From JBGPGW01 sp046349515 (GTDB lineage: Bacteria > Pseudomonadota > Alphaproteobacteria > CADEGL01): a DNA stretch of 64,000 nt. How positions within the stretch are numbered: the stretch's first letter is position 1; every line of letters begins with the position of its first letter. The notes below the pieces were generated by a model that was not told the origin of the DNA, searched no databases, and was given only the letters and a program-made list of their open reading frames with translations. Location: assembly GCA_046349515.1 (NCBI GenBank), contig JAXMCE010000004.1, positions 219,429-283,428 of the forward strand, given 5' to 3'. Shown in pieces: positions 1-8,631 of the stretch. The position numbers were made by a program, and so were the translations under genes.

Positions 1-79
1 GGCCGGCGCCTGTCCGTGGAGGGGCTGACAGAGGCGTCCAGGTCGCTAGAATGGCCGCCCTTGATTTCGGGGGAGCGAC

Positions 80-1255
80 ATGCCTGATCCCAAGACCGGC
101 GAATTGCGCGGCAACCGCAACCTGAAGCGTCTTGCGCGCATCAGCCAGGAGAAACAGAAGGAAGAGATCGAGCGGGGCCTCCGGCTCGGCCTCGAGGCCG
201 CACCCTCGGTCATCGATCGCACCATTTCCTGCTTCAGCCGCGGCCATCAGCCGGCCTTCGCCGGCATCAACACCTTCATGAAGGCGCCCTATTGCGAGGA
301 CGTGCGCAAGGTCGGCCAGTATGAGGCCGCGTTCGTGGGCGTGCCCTTCGACATGGGTACGACCTATCGCCCGGGCGCGCGCTTCGGCCCCCAGGCGGTC
401 CGCCGCATCTCGGCCCTCTACGACAGTTATTCGATCGACGGCGGCGTCGACCTTCAGGAAGAGCTCGACCTTTGCGATGCGGGCGATGTCTTCGTCATTC
501 CGTCCAACATCGAGAAGACCTTCGACCAAGTCTCGAAGGCGATCTCGCACATCTACACTTCCGGCGCCTTCCCGATCATCTGCGGCGGCGACCATTCGCT
601 CGGCTACCCCAACGTTCGCGGCATCGCACCCCACATCGACGGCAACGTCGGCATCATCCACCTCGATCGTCACCTGGACATCCAGGAGAAGGACATGGAT
701 GAGCGGATGCACACGACGCCCTGGTATTGGACGACCCACGAGGCGTCGGAGCATACCCACGCCGACCACAGCCATATGCACGACGTGGGCCTGCCCAATT
801 GCCATCCGAAGAACCTGGTGCAGCTCGGCATCGGCGGCTGGTACGGCTCGCGCCCCGGCGCCATCGTCGCCAAGCGCCGCGGCACGAGCGTCATGACCGT
901 GACCGACGTGACGGAGATGGGACCGAAGAAGGCGGCCGAGATGGCGCTCGAGCTCGCCTGGGACGGCTGCAAGGCCGTCTATCTCTCCTTCGACATCGAT
1001 TCGGTCGATGCGGGATTCGTCCCCGGCACGGGATCGCCCGAGCCCGGCGGGCTGCTTCCGCGCGAGGCGCTCGAAATCATGCGTCTCATCGCCCGCGAAG
1101 GATTGTGCGGCATGGAAGTTGTCGAGATCTCGCCACCCTACGACGTGAGCGACATGACGGCGCAGCTCGGCTGCCGGGCAATCCTCGACGTTCTTGGCAC
1201 GATGGTGGTCGAAGGCAAGCTCGGCCACCGCAGCCGCGTAATGAAACCGGAATAG
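80..1255 (+). CDS. gdmH: Arginase/agmatinase-family hydrolase, probable Ni-dependent guanidine hydrolase
   Basis: 391 aa ureohydrolase. All six binuclear-metal ligands are visible: His172 in GGDHS, Asp196/His198/Asp200 in LDRHLD, and Asp305/Asp307 in SFDIDSVD, followed by the usual PGTGSPEPGG loop. At about 390 residues, with an N-terminal extension of roughly 70 residues before the fold, it is longer than ordinary agmatinases (about 310-330) and resembles the cyanobacterial guanidine hydrolases (GdmH/Sll1077 type), which use nickel. A histidine-rich stretch at residues 220-234 (six His) lies next to the active-site loops. The next gene, 16 bp downstream, is a HupE/UreJ nickel permease, which supports nickel dependence. 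Predicted reaction: guanidine to urea and ammonia in the cytoplasm. The ATG has a GGGGGAG Shine-Dalgarno. The family is certain; the substrate is inferred, and agmatinase or guanidinobutyrase remain alternatives. Confidence 0.8.
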   Translation: MPDPKTGELRGNRNLKRLARISQEKQKEEIERGLRLGLEAAPSVIDRTISCFSRGHQPAFAGINTFMKAPYCEDVRKVGQYEAAFVGVPFDMGTTYRPGARFGPQAVRRISALYDSYSIDGGVDLQEELDLCDAGDVFVIPSNIEKTFDQVSKAISHIYTSGAFPIICGGDHSLGYPNVRGIAPHIDGNVGIIHLDRHLDIQEKDMDERMHTTPWYWTTHEASEHTHADHSHMHDVGLPNCHPKNLVQLGIGGWYGSRPGAIVAKRRGTSVMTVTDVTEMGPKKAAEMALELAWDGCKAVYLSFDIDSVDAGFVPGTGSPEPGGLLPREALEIMRLIAREGLCGMEVVEISPPYDVSDMTAQLGCRAILDVLGTMVVEGKLGHRSRVMKPE

Positions 1256-1271
1256 GACAGGGAGACGGACA

Positions 1272-1883
1272 ATGACACTTCAGGCACGGATGCGATTCTG
1301 CGCATCGCTCGCTGGCGCGGGCGCTTTGATGGTCGCGGCGGACCCCGCAGCGGCCCACACGTTCGGCGCGGGCGGTGCCGGGTTCGAGCAGGGCGTCGTC
1401 CACCCGTTGAGCGGCCTCGACCACATCCTTGCCATGGTCGCGGTCGGCCTGTGGGCCGCCCAGCGCGGCGGCACCGACCTTTGGCGGCTGCCGCTGACCT
1501 TCATGGGAGCCATGGCGGTCGGCGCCGGCCTCGCCGTCGCCGGGATCCAACTGCCGCTCGTCGAGTTCGGCATTGCAGGCTCTGTCGCGCTGCTCGGATT
1601 GTTCGTCGCGTTCGGTACACGCATGCCGAGCGCCGCGGCCTACAGCCTGGTCGCGCTCTTCGCGCTCTGTCATGGCCATGGCCACGGCTCGGAGCTGCCC
1701 ACAGCGGCCCATCCGGCGCTCTATGCCCTTGGCTTCCTCCTCGCGACCGGCACGCTCCACGCGATCGGGATCGGGACGGGGCTCGCGGCCAAGAAAGCCG
1801 GACACGTGGCGATGGACTACGGCATGCGGACGGCGGGCGTGCTCGTCGCCCTCGCCGGTGCGGGTCTCCTGGTTCAGATCTAG
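1272..1883 (+). CDS. hupE: HupE/UreJ-family nickel permease
   Basis: 203 aa membrane protein with an N-terminal signal sequence cut near AAA-HTFGAG and about six hydrophobic segments. The two family signatures are present: HPLSGLDHILAMVAVGLWA near residue 43 and the His-rich CHGHGHGSELP near residue 133. HupE/UreJ proteins import Ni(II) for hydrogenase and urease. No hydrogenase or urease gene is in the window, but the gene lies 16 bp after an arginase-family hydrolase and probably shares its transcript, so it most likely supplies nickel to that enzyme. The Shine-Dalgarno AGGGAGA precedes the ATG. Family confident; metal partner inferred. Confidence 0.88.
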   Translation: MTLQARMRFCASLAGAGALMVAADPAAAHTFGAGGAGFEQGVVHPLSGLDHILAMVAVGLWAAQRGGTDLWRLPLTFMGAMAVGAGLAVAGIQLPLVEFGIAGSVALLGLFVAFGTRMPSAAAYSLVALFALCHGHGHGSELPTAAHPALYALGFLLATGTLHAIGIGTGLAAKKAGHVAMDYGMRTAGVLVALAGAGLLVQI

Positions 1884-1897
1884 GCAGACCCGAGATC

Positions 1898-2755
1898 GTG
1901 AACCCGGCCTTCGCGGGCGCGCTTTGCGCGCTCGCGCTCGGCTCGGCTGACTTCGCCGGCCGATTCTCGACGCGAGCCCTCGGCGCCCCTTCGGCCTGGC
2001 TCGGCACCCTCGTCGCCGGCACGATCGTGCTGACGGTGTGGATCGCCGCGACCGACGCACCGCTCGCATGGAATGTCGACGGGTTGCCCTACGCGGCCGC
2101 GAACGGCATCGCGACCACGGTCATGACCCTGCTTCTGTACATGGCGCTCGCGCGGGGGCCCGTCTCCGTCGCGGCACCCATCGTGGGCAGCCATCCGGTC
2201 CTGGTCGTGGCCTTTTGGGTGCTCCTCGGCGCGCGGCCGAGCGCCATCCAGTGGCTCGCCATGGCGGTGACCATCCTCGGGGCCGTCATCGTCGCGCGCT
2301 CCGTCGAGGGACAGGCCGAGGCAAGCAATCGATCGAGCCTGCGCATCACCATCGGCCTCGCCTGCGCGTCCTGCCTTGCCTACGCGGTCCTCGTCATCGG
2401 CGGACAGGCGGCCGCACCCCATTACGGCCCGCTCGAGACCCTGTGGCTCGGCCGGCTCTTCAGCATCGCGTCGGTGCTCGCCGTCTTCGCCTTCGCGCGG
2501 CGGTCTCCGACGATGCCGCTCCGCTGGTGGCCGTTCCTCGGCGCCCAGGGCCTTCTCGACGCCAGCGGGTACTTGGCACTCTTCGCGGGCAGCACGGGCG
2601 AGGGCCAAGCGATCGCGGCGGTCGCCGGATCCGGCTTCGGCGCTGTGACGGTCCTGCTCGCGCGCGTCATACTCAAGGAACGGATGGGGTTGTTACAATG
2701 GTTGGGGATCGTCCTTGTGTTCGCTGGTGTCGCGGTGCTGGCGAGTCAGGGATAG
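1898..2755 (+). CDS. EamA/DMT-family transporter
   Basis: About 285 aa, ten hydrophobic segments in two EamA halves, typical of the drug/metabolite transporter superfamily. I chose the GTG at 1898, 14 bp after the hupE stop; the frame stays open upstream over hupE, but those codons are not transporter-like. The second half carries the usual GxxLLARVILKE-type end of EamA2. It lies in the same direction and close behind the guanidinase and nickel permease, so it may move a substrate or product of that pathway (for example guanidine export, as other small transporters do), but substrate cannot be read from sequence. Confidence 0.8.
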   Translation: MNPAFAGALCALALGSADFAGRFSTRALGAPSAWLGTLVAGTIVLTVWIAATDAPLAWNVDGLPYAAANGIATTVMTLLLYMALARGPVSVAAPIVGSHPVLVVAFWVLLGARPSAIQWLAMAVTILGAVIVARSVEGQAEASNRSSLRITIGLACASCLAYAVLVIGGQAAAPHYGPLETLWLGRLFSIASVLAVFAFARRSPTMPLRWWPFLGAQGLLDASGYLALFAGSTGEGQAIAAVAGSGFGAVTVLLARVILKERMGLLQWLGIVLVFAGVAVLASQG

Positions 2756-2774
2756 GAGATTGAGGGAGAGCATC

Positions 2775-3299
2775 ATGGTCGCGTTCAAGCCGGTCAGGGG
2801 CCATTGCCAGTGCGGTGCGGTGCGGTTCCGCATCACCAAACCAGCGGTGCGAACCTATCATTGCCACTGCTCCATGTGCCGACGCTGCCACGGAACCATG
2901 TTCGCGACCTACGCGCTGGCGCCGCGCGACGGGCTCGTCATCGAGTCCGGCCGAGACAATCTCGCGACCTTCGCGAGCTCGAAAGGCAACAACCGGCGCT
3001 TCTGCAAGACCTGCGGCTGCCAGGTCTTCATCGACGTCGACAGCAAGCCCGATCTCGTCTGGACCATGCCCGGGATCATGGACGGCCATCCAGGCCATCC
3101 TCCCACGATGGAATCGCACATCTACGTCGATTCGAAAGTCGATTGGTACGACATCCACGGGCCACTGCCGCAGCATGTCGAAGGCACGCTCTCGCCGCTC
3201 AAGAAGCGGCGCAAAGCCGCAGCCAAGCGGCGACCAGCCGTGAAGAAGCAGCCGCGGGCAAAGCGACCCGCTGGGCGGCGCGCGACGCGCCGAGGCTAA
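2775..3299 (+). CDS. GFA/CENP-V family zinc-binding protein
   Basis: 174 aa. Contains the Cys pattern of the GFA fold (glutathione-dependent formaldehyde-activating enzyme / centromere protein V): GHCQCGAVRF, then YHCHCSMCRRCHG, then FCKTCGCQVF. These bind structural and catalytic zinc ions. The last 35 residues form a Lys/Arg-rich tail (KKRRKAAAKRR and following) not normally part of the domain, possibly a nucleic-acid or membrane-surface contact. ATG at 2775 follows a GGGAGAG Shine-Dalgarno; the preceding transporter ends 19 bp upstream. A real glutathione/formaldehyde role is not established for most members of this family. Confidence 0.85.
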   Translation: MVAFKPVRGHCQCGAVRFRITKPAVRTYHCHCSMCRRCHGTMFATYALAPRDGLVIESGRDNLATFASSKGNNRRFCKTCGCQVFIDVDSKPDLVWTMPGIMDGHPGHPPTMESHIYVDSKVDWYDIHGPLPQHVEGTLSPLKKRRKAAAKRRPAVKKQPRAKRPAGRRATRRG

Positions 3300-3306
3300 T
3301 GCCGGA

Positions 3307-4740
3307 TCAGAACTTCACGAGATATTGGTCGATTTCCCACTGGGAGACCGCGTTGTGGTAGCTCCACCACTCGCGGGTCTTGAGATCGATGAAGGAATTG
3401 TAGAGATCCTCCCCGAACACCTTCTTCCCCAACGAATCGGCGGCGAACGCCTCGACCGCCTCGAGAAGCGTGCGCGGCAGGGTCTTGATCTTGCGGCGTG
3501 AGAGCTCCGCCTCGTTCACGAGATAGAGATTGTCCTGGTTGGGCGCACCGGGATCGAGCTTCTGCTCGATCCCGTCCAATCCCGCCGCGAGCATGATGGC
3601 CGCCGCGAGATAGGGATTGCATGCCGTGTCGACGGCACGGCACTCGAGCCGCGCCGAGGAGAGATAGACGCCGTGCTGTTCGCCGGCCGGCCCCTCGATC
3701 TCCGGCCTCACCCACGGCACGCGCATCATGTTGGTGCGGTTGTTGTAGCCGTAGGACACGTAGATCGGCGCCCAGGTGAACCCCGTCATCGAGCCCGTCT
3801 TCACGAGCCTCTTGTAGGAATTGACGATGGGGCATGTGACGGCCGCGATCGCCGGTCCATGCGCGAGAATGCCGGCAACGAACTGATAGGCCAGTTTCGA
3901 GAGGCCGCACCCGCGCTTGTCGCGCGAGTCGCCGAAAAGATTCTTGCCCGTCTTCAGATCCTCGATCGACAAGTTGAAGTGGGCGCCGCTGCCTGTCTTG
4001 TCCGCCCACGGCTTCGGCATGAAGGTCACCTCGTAGCCGTACCGGCGGGCGATCTCCTTGGTCATCATACGGAACAACGTGTAGCGGTCGGCCATGGTGA
4101 GGACGTCCGCATAGGCGAAGTCGAATTCAAACTGGCTGTTTGCGTCCTCATGGTCGAAGGAGTGCACGTCCCAGCCGAGCTGGTTCATGTAGCGCACGAT
4201 CTCGTCGCACCAGTCGAGCTCCTCGAGCAGGCCGATCACGTCGTAGGCCGCGCGCGGCATGACGTCCTTGGGGTTGGCCTGGACGATGCCGTTGCCGTCG
4301 CGCCGGACGACGTAGATTTCGCACTCGATTCCGAGATTGACCCGGAACCCCATCTTCGCCGCCCGCGCCACCTGCTGGGACAGGATCGTGCGCGCGCACA
4401 TCGGCCACGGGTCTTGATGGAACTTGAGATTGCCGGGACACCAGGCGACGTCCGGACGCCAGGGAAGCTGCGTTACCGCGCCGAGGTCGGGGAAGATCGC
4501 CAGCTCATCTTCGTTCGGCCCCTGGCCCAGGCCGTCGATGGCAGCACCGGTGAACAACTCGGAGCCGCGCATCATCCGCTCGAAATGCTCGACCGGAACC
4601 GCCTTCGCCTTGGGCACGCCATGGACGTCGACATAGGCGGCCAGGCAATACTTGACGCCCTTCTCGATCAACTCGCGCTTCTTGGCCTTGACCGTCGCTT
4701 CGCCACCGCGCGACGCCTGCCTGCCCCCCGATCGCTTCAC
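3307..4740 (-). CDS. Glutamine synthetase-like ATP-grasp ligase, GlnT / type III-like
   Basis: About 477 aa. N-terminal beta-grasp segment (VKYCLAAYVDVHGVPKAKAV) followed by the catalytic domain with the glutamine synthetase signatures: GIECEIYVV (metal Glu), KTGSGAHFNLSI (GAHxN), NRTNMMRVPW, and RLECRAVDTACNPYLA. These place it in the GlnT / gamma-glutamyl amide ligase branch rather than GlnA type I; members attach ammonia or small amines to glutamate. The GTG at 4740 was chosen because GGAGG sits 6 nt upstream. It runs leftward, convergent with the GFA gene, and divergent from the DUF1116 gene. Alternative: gamma-glutamylmethylamide synthetase or another amine-glutamate ligase. Confidence 0.85.
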   Translation of the reverse strand: MKRSGGRQASRGGEATVKAKKRELIEKGVKYCLAAYVDVHGVPKAKAVPVEHFERMMRGSELFTGAAIDGLGQGPNEDELAIFPDLGAVTQLPWRPDVAWCPGNLKFHQDPWPMCARTILSQQVARAAKMGFRVNLGIECEIYVVRRDGNGIVQANPKDVMPRAAYDVIGLLEELDWCDEIVRYMNQLGWDVHSFDHEDANSQFEFDFAYADVLTMADRYTLFRMMTKEIARRYGYEVTFMPKPWADKTGSGAHFNLSIEDLKTGKNLFGDSRDKRGCGLSKLAYQFVAGILAHGPAIAAVTCPIVNSYKRLVKTGSMTGFTWAPIYVSYGYNNRTNMMRVPWVRPEIEGPAGEQHGVYLSSARLECRAVDTACNPYLAAAIMLAAGLDGIEQKLDPGAPNQDNLYLVNEAELSRRKIKTLPRTLLEAVEAFAADSLGKKVFGEDLYNSFIDLKTREWWSYHNAVSQWEIDQYLVKF

Positions 4741-4897
4741 CCTGTCCTCCCTTGCGGCGCCCGGCGCCCTCATGCGGCGGTCGTCAGCGGACCGCGGGCA
4801 GCCTTGCACCGCCCGCCGAATCCGCGCACTCTCCCGCGCGGCCGGCATGATGCCCAAGCGACCGAGGCCGGTCAATTCACGGACGGGAGACGGGTGC

Positions 4898-6151
4898 GTG
4901 GCGACTGCGGACGGCGCGCGCGAAAAGGCCAACGCCGAGGTGCTTCGCCGCTTCGTCGAATCCGAACCGGTGCTCGTCGACGTACGCCCGGCGGCAGAGG
5001 TGATGCCGGGATTTTCGCGTGAGACGATCCTCACCTCCGGCCCGCCCCTTGCCTTCGCGGACTACGAAGGCGGCCAGCGCGCGGCCATCATCGGCGGCGT
5101 CCTGTTCGAAGGCCTTGCGAAGGATCGCGCCGAAGCCGAAGCCAAGCTCGCCTCGGGCACCATCCGAGTCCAAGGCTGTGGCGATTTCTCCGCCGTCGGC
5201 TCCTTGGCTGGGATCTACACGGCCTCGATGCCGGTGTTCGTCGTGCGCAACACAGCGTTCGGCAATATCGGGTATTGCAATTTCTACGAAGGCACCAATC
5301 CCCGGCGCCTCAACTATGGCGTCTATGACGACGGCGTAAGGGATCGTCTTCTCTACGTGCACAATGTCGTGGCACCGGTTCTCGGTGAGGCCGTGCGGTG
5401 CTCGGGCGGCATTCCCTTGAAGCCGATCATGAAACGCGCGCTCCACATGAGCGATGAGCTCCACAGCCGCAATACGGCCGCATCGCTTCTCTTCACGCGC
5501 GAGCTGTTTCCGCACCTCTTGGCGGTCGCCGCGACAAAGGCGAAAGAGGTCGAGCGCTGCGTCCAGGCGCTGACCGAGGACCACTATTTCTTCCTGCGCC
5601 TCTCGATGGCGGCAGCCAAGGCGACGGCCGACGCCGGTCACGGCGTCGAACACGCGAGCGTCGTCAGCGCCATGGGTTTCAGCTGCCGCGCCTTCGGCAT
5701 CCGGGTGAGTGGCTTGGGCGATTCCTGGTTCACGGGACCGCATCCCGAAGTTCAAGCCAAGCTGTTCGACGGCCACACGGAAGACGAGATCAGCTGGATG
5801 GGCGGCGAGAGCATCATCGCCGAGACCATCGGCCTCGGCGGATTTGCGCAGGCCGCGGCCTTCCCTCTCCAGGCCTACCAGGGCGGCGAGCCCATGGCGA
5901 TGGTCGAGCGCAACCTCGAGATGTACCGGATCACGGTGGGCGAGAATAAGGACTTCCACATTCCGTTCCTCAAATATCGGGGGACGCCCACGGGCATCGA
6001 CATCTTCCGCGTGCTTGAGACGGGCACGACGCCGGTGATGGACATCGGCATCGCTGGGCGCGACGGCGGACAGATCGGCGCGGGCGTCGTCCGGGCGGAT
6101 CGCGCCTGCTTCGAACGCGCTGCCGATGCGTACCGCGCGCGCTATCGGTAA
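4898..6151 (+). CDS. DUF1116 family protein (AllG/YlbE-like)
   Basis: About 417 aa, start taken as GTG 4898 with GGGAGA 7 nt upstream. The opening KANAEVLRRFVESEPVLVDV and the middle GCNxxEGTNPRR-like segment (NIGYCNFYEGTNPRRLNYG) are typical of the DUF1116 family. In Escherichia coli the family member YlbE (AllG) is a component, with FdrA (AllF) and YlbF (AllH), of oxamate carbamoyltransferase in anaerobic allantoin use. No FdrA or YlbF homologue is visible here, so this is a stand-alone copy. Its proximity to the guanidinase-like and glutamine synthetase-like genes suggests carbamoyl/amide nitrogen metabolism; this is inference. Confidence 0.78.
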   Translation: MATADGAREKANAEVLRRFVESEPVLVDVRPAAEVMPGFSRETILTSGPPLAFADYEGGQRAAIIGGVLFEGLAKDRAEAEAKLASGTIRVQGCGDFSAVGSLAGIYTASMPVFVVRNTAFGNIGYCNFYEGTNPRRLNYGVYDDGVRDRLLYVHNVVAPVLGEAVRCSGGIPLKPIMKRALHMSDELHSRNTAASLLFTRELFPHLLAVAATKAKEVERCVQALTEDHYFFLRLSMAAAKATADAGHGVEHASVVSAMGFSCRAFGIRVSGLGDSWFTGPHPEVQAKLFDGHTEDEISWMGGESIIAETIGLGGFAQAAAFPLQAYQGGEPMAMVERNLEMYRITVGENKDFHIPFLKYRGTPTGIDIFRVLETGTTPVMDIGIAGRDGGQIGAGVVRADRACFERAADAYRARYR

Positions 6152-6165
6152 GGAGCGCCGGCCGC

Positions 6166-7455
6166 CTAGGGGAACAGGACCCGCACGCCGGCGGTGAGGA
6201 ACACTGGATCGAGATGGACCTTCGAGGTCTGTCCGGCGACCGTGATTTCCGGCCGGAACGGCACGATATGCTTGGCCTCGATGCCGACCGCCAGATTGCG
6301 CGCGATGAAATAGTCGAACCCGGCACCGACGGCCGCGACGGGACTGGTCGTCGTTCCGCCGTTGAGCGGGAAATCCTGAAACGACACGCGCCGCTTGTTG
6401 ACTTCGGCCGCACCGATTCCGCCGCCGAGCAAAAGATAGGGCGAGACGCGATCATTCCACATGGGATAACGGGCGCGCATCTGGCCGAGCAGCGTCCAGT
6501 AGGTGTATTTCGCGACCTTCCCGAAGGGCGCGGCCTTCAGCTCGGTGCCCGGCGCGAAGTCGGCTGCGAACTCCGCACCCCAATACCGGTTGAAATTGGC
6601 GCCGAGGGCAAACGAGCCGAGCCAGACCCCTGACGACTGCGCCGAAACGCCGACATCCGTGCTGCCGTCGGGCACGAACCCCCCGCCGGAGCGAAGGGCG
6701 AGATAGCCGCGAAACTCGTCGCTATCAGCGGCCTTCGTGGGCAGCCAGGTGGGTGCCGTCGCGCCGGGCCCATCGTCGAGGTACATGCGGAGCCCGACGG
6801 AGAAGGCCGTCGAGTCCAGATTCAGCCGCTCCGACGTACCCTGGAATTGCACGTGGGAGTGGGTGAGGAAGCGGTGCTTGACCTCGACGCCGAGAGCGAT
6901 GTTCTCGGCCAGGAAATATTCCAGCCCGACGCCGACACCCGCGACGAACGACGTGTCGAGCGGCCCATTGAATTGGAGATTGCTGTTGAGGACGTTCCGG
7001 TCGTTCGCCTCGGCGATCGTCGTTCCAATACCGACGACCGCGTAAGGCTGGAGCCGATAGGACGGGATCGGATAGCGGAACCGCGCATTCGCCATCGCGG
7101 TCCAAATGTTGTAGTCGGACAGCTTGCCGAAGGTGGGGGATTTGATGTCGCTTTCGAAGGTGTCGAGCGAAAGCTCGCCGCCCCAATAGCGTCCCCAATC
7201 CGCGCCCACCGTCGCGCCAATGAACTGCTGACCGGACGGCGATTCAAGGTTGATCGTCGAGGTCGATTTCGGCTTGTCGAGGATGACCCCGCCCTGGGCG
7301 AGGGAGGTGCGCAATGCGAAGAAGGGATGGAGCCCCGGCAGTTCGGGCGGATCGGGAATACCCGGCCGCTCTTGCGCTGCGGCGCCCCAACAGGCAATCA
7401 GGGCGACGGCGGCGGCAAGACAAAGGAAGATGAAATCGCAACGATGCCGAGCCAT
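6166..7455 (-). CDS. Outer-membrane beta-barrel protein with two tandem homologous barrels
   Basis: 429 aa with a signal peptide (MARHRCDFIFLCLAAAVAL, cut after AAA). The mature part holds two similar halves of about 190 residues. In half 1 the landmarks are ADWGRYWGGELSLD, MANARFRYPIPSYRLQPY and NIALGVEVKHRF; in half 2 they are ANFNRYWGAEFAAD, LGQMRARYPMWNDRVSPY and NLAVGIEAKHIV. Each half ends in an alternating aromatic/hydrophobic strand (FSVGLRMYLD and LTAGVRVLFP, the latter at the C-terminus as expected for outer-membrane insertion). Looks like OmpA/OmpW-type 8-strand barrels duplicated head to tail. Start set at the ATG in front of the signal peptide. Convergent with the DUF1116 gene. 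Function unknown. Confidence 0.75.
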   Translation of the reverse strand: MARHRCDFIFLCLAAAVALIACWGAAAQERPGIPDPPELPGLHPFFALRTSLAQGGVILDKPKSTSTINLESPSGQQFIGATVGADWGRYWGGELSLDTFESDIKSPTFGKLSDYNIWTAMANARFRYPIPSYRLQPYAVVGIGTTIAEANDRNVLNSNLQFNGPLDTSFVAGVGVGLEYFLAENIALGVEVKHRFLTHSHVQFQGTSERLNLDSTAFSVGLRMYLDDGPGATAPTWLPTKAADSDEFRGYLALRSGGGFVPDGSTDVGVSAQSSGVWLGSFALGANFNRYWGAEFAADFAPGTELKAAPFGKVAKYTYWTLLGQMRARYPMWNDRVSPYLLLGGGIGAAEVNKRRVSFQDFPLNGGTTTSPVAAVGAGFDYFIARNLAVGIEAKHIVPFRPEITVAGQTSKVHLDPVFLTAGVRVLFP

Positions 7456-7659
7456 AGAGTCAGCGTTGCAATTCAATACGGTATCCCCCCCCTCTCTCAT
7501 CTACACTACCGAGAAATTCTCCGCCGTGAAGCACAAAATTCTCATTCCTGTGAATGATTCCGAGTTCGGCACGCCGAATGTCACGCGCGGCGGCGCGACG
7601 AAACATCGCGCTCTTCCGAGACAAGGCCTGCATCCGTCTCCGCCCGTGACGAGCACTTG

Positions 7660-8562
7660 ATGGGTGCGCCATCCCCCGTGAGGTGGCGCGGGCATGCGCC
7701 GCTGGTCGCCGTGGCGGTCACGGCGTCGCTCTGGGGCGCGTGGTGGATTCCCCTCCGTGCCTTCAGCCGCGAGGGACTCGCCGGCGACTGGGTGACCTTC
7801 GCGTTCTCGATGGCGGCGACGCTCCTCATGCTGCCGGCGGCGATCGTGCGCCGGCGCAGGATCACGGCGTCGGCGGCAGTGCTTGTCGTCAGCGGACTCC
7901 TCGGCGGCCTGTCGTCTGCCGCCTACAACCACGGCGTCATGAGCGGCGACATCGTCCGGGTCAGCCTGCTGTTCTACCTCACGCCGGTCTGGGCCAGCGT
8001 GTTCGGGGCCGTGCTTCTCGGCGAGCGCCTCGGAGCCTTCCGTCTCGTCTCGATCGCCCTCGGTTTCGCAGGCGCGACGGTCGTCCTCGGCCATGAAAGC
8101 GGCCTGCCGATTCCCGAGGCGCGCGCGGAATGGATGGGCTTCGCCTCCGGCATCTTGTGGGCTGCAGCGCTCACCGTGTTCCGAAAGGCCCGCGATGTGC
8201 CGTCCTATGAGAAAAGCTTCGCCAACTTCACGGGCTCCGCCGTGGCGGCCGCCGGTTTCGCCCTTCTTCTTCCCGGCGGTTCGATTCCTGAGATGAGCGT
8301 GTCGCTCGACCTTCTGCCCGCCATCGCCGCGCTGTCGGCGGTGTGGCTCATACCGATGGTTCTCGTCGAGCTATGGGCATCGAGCCGCCTTGACCCCGGC
8401 CGGGTCGGGGTCGTGCTGCTGCTTGAGGTGGCGGTGTCCGCGGTCACGGCGACGCTCATTGCCGGCGAGGCGTTCGGTTGGCGCGACGCGGCCGGCTGCC
8501 TTCTCGTCATCGCCGCCGGCCTCGTCGAGCTTCGGGCCCATGCGCGCGAGATCGCACGGTGA
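7660..8562 (+). CDS. EamA/DMT-family transporter, first gene of the PhyH cluster
   Basis: 300 aa inner-membrane protein with ten hydrophobic segments in two EamA repeats; LLFYLTPVWASVFGAVLLGE is the classical end of the first repeat and DPGRVGVVLLLEVAVSAV of the second. ATG at 7660 follows a short leader; a TTG directly before it is an alternative start. It lies 69 bp upstream of three PhyH-family dioxygenases and a PLP enzyme in the same direction, so it is likely co-transcribed and may export or import the metabolite they handle. The 204 bp between it and the divergent outer-membrane gene must hold both promoters, but I see no convincing -35/-10 pair. Confidence 0.82.
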   Translation: MGAPSPVRWRGHAPLVAVAVTASLWGAWWIPLRAFSREGLAGDWVTFAFSMAATLLMLPAAIVRRRRITASAAVLVVSGLLGGLSSAAYNHGVMSGDIVRVSLLFYLTPVWASVFGAVLLGERLGAFRLVSIALGFAGATVVLGHESGLPIPEARAEWMGFASGILWAAALTVFRKARDVPSYEKSFANFTGSAVAAAGFALLLPGGSIPEMSVSLDLLPAIAALSAVWLIPMVLVELWASSRLDPGRVGVVLLLEVAVSAVTATLIAGEAFGWRDAAGCLLVIAAGLVELRAHAREIAR

Positions 8563-8631
8563 ACGGCCACGCGATTGTCGCCGCCGCTCGAACGTCCTAT
8601 GCTGGGACTACTACCTACGCCGGGCTGCGTC

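Noticed and set aside
1..79. Guanidine riboswitch upstream of the guanidinase-like gene
   Set aside because: Some fragments resemble ykkC motifs (CTAG, GTCCG) but they are in the wrong order and the conserved pieces of guanidine-I, -II and -III riboswitches cannot be assembled in the 79 bases available. A riboswitch further upstream cannot be excluded.
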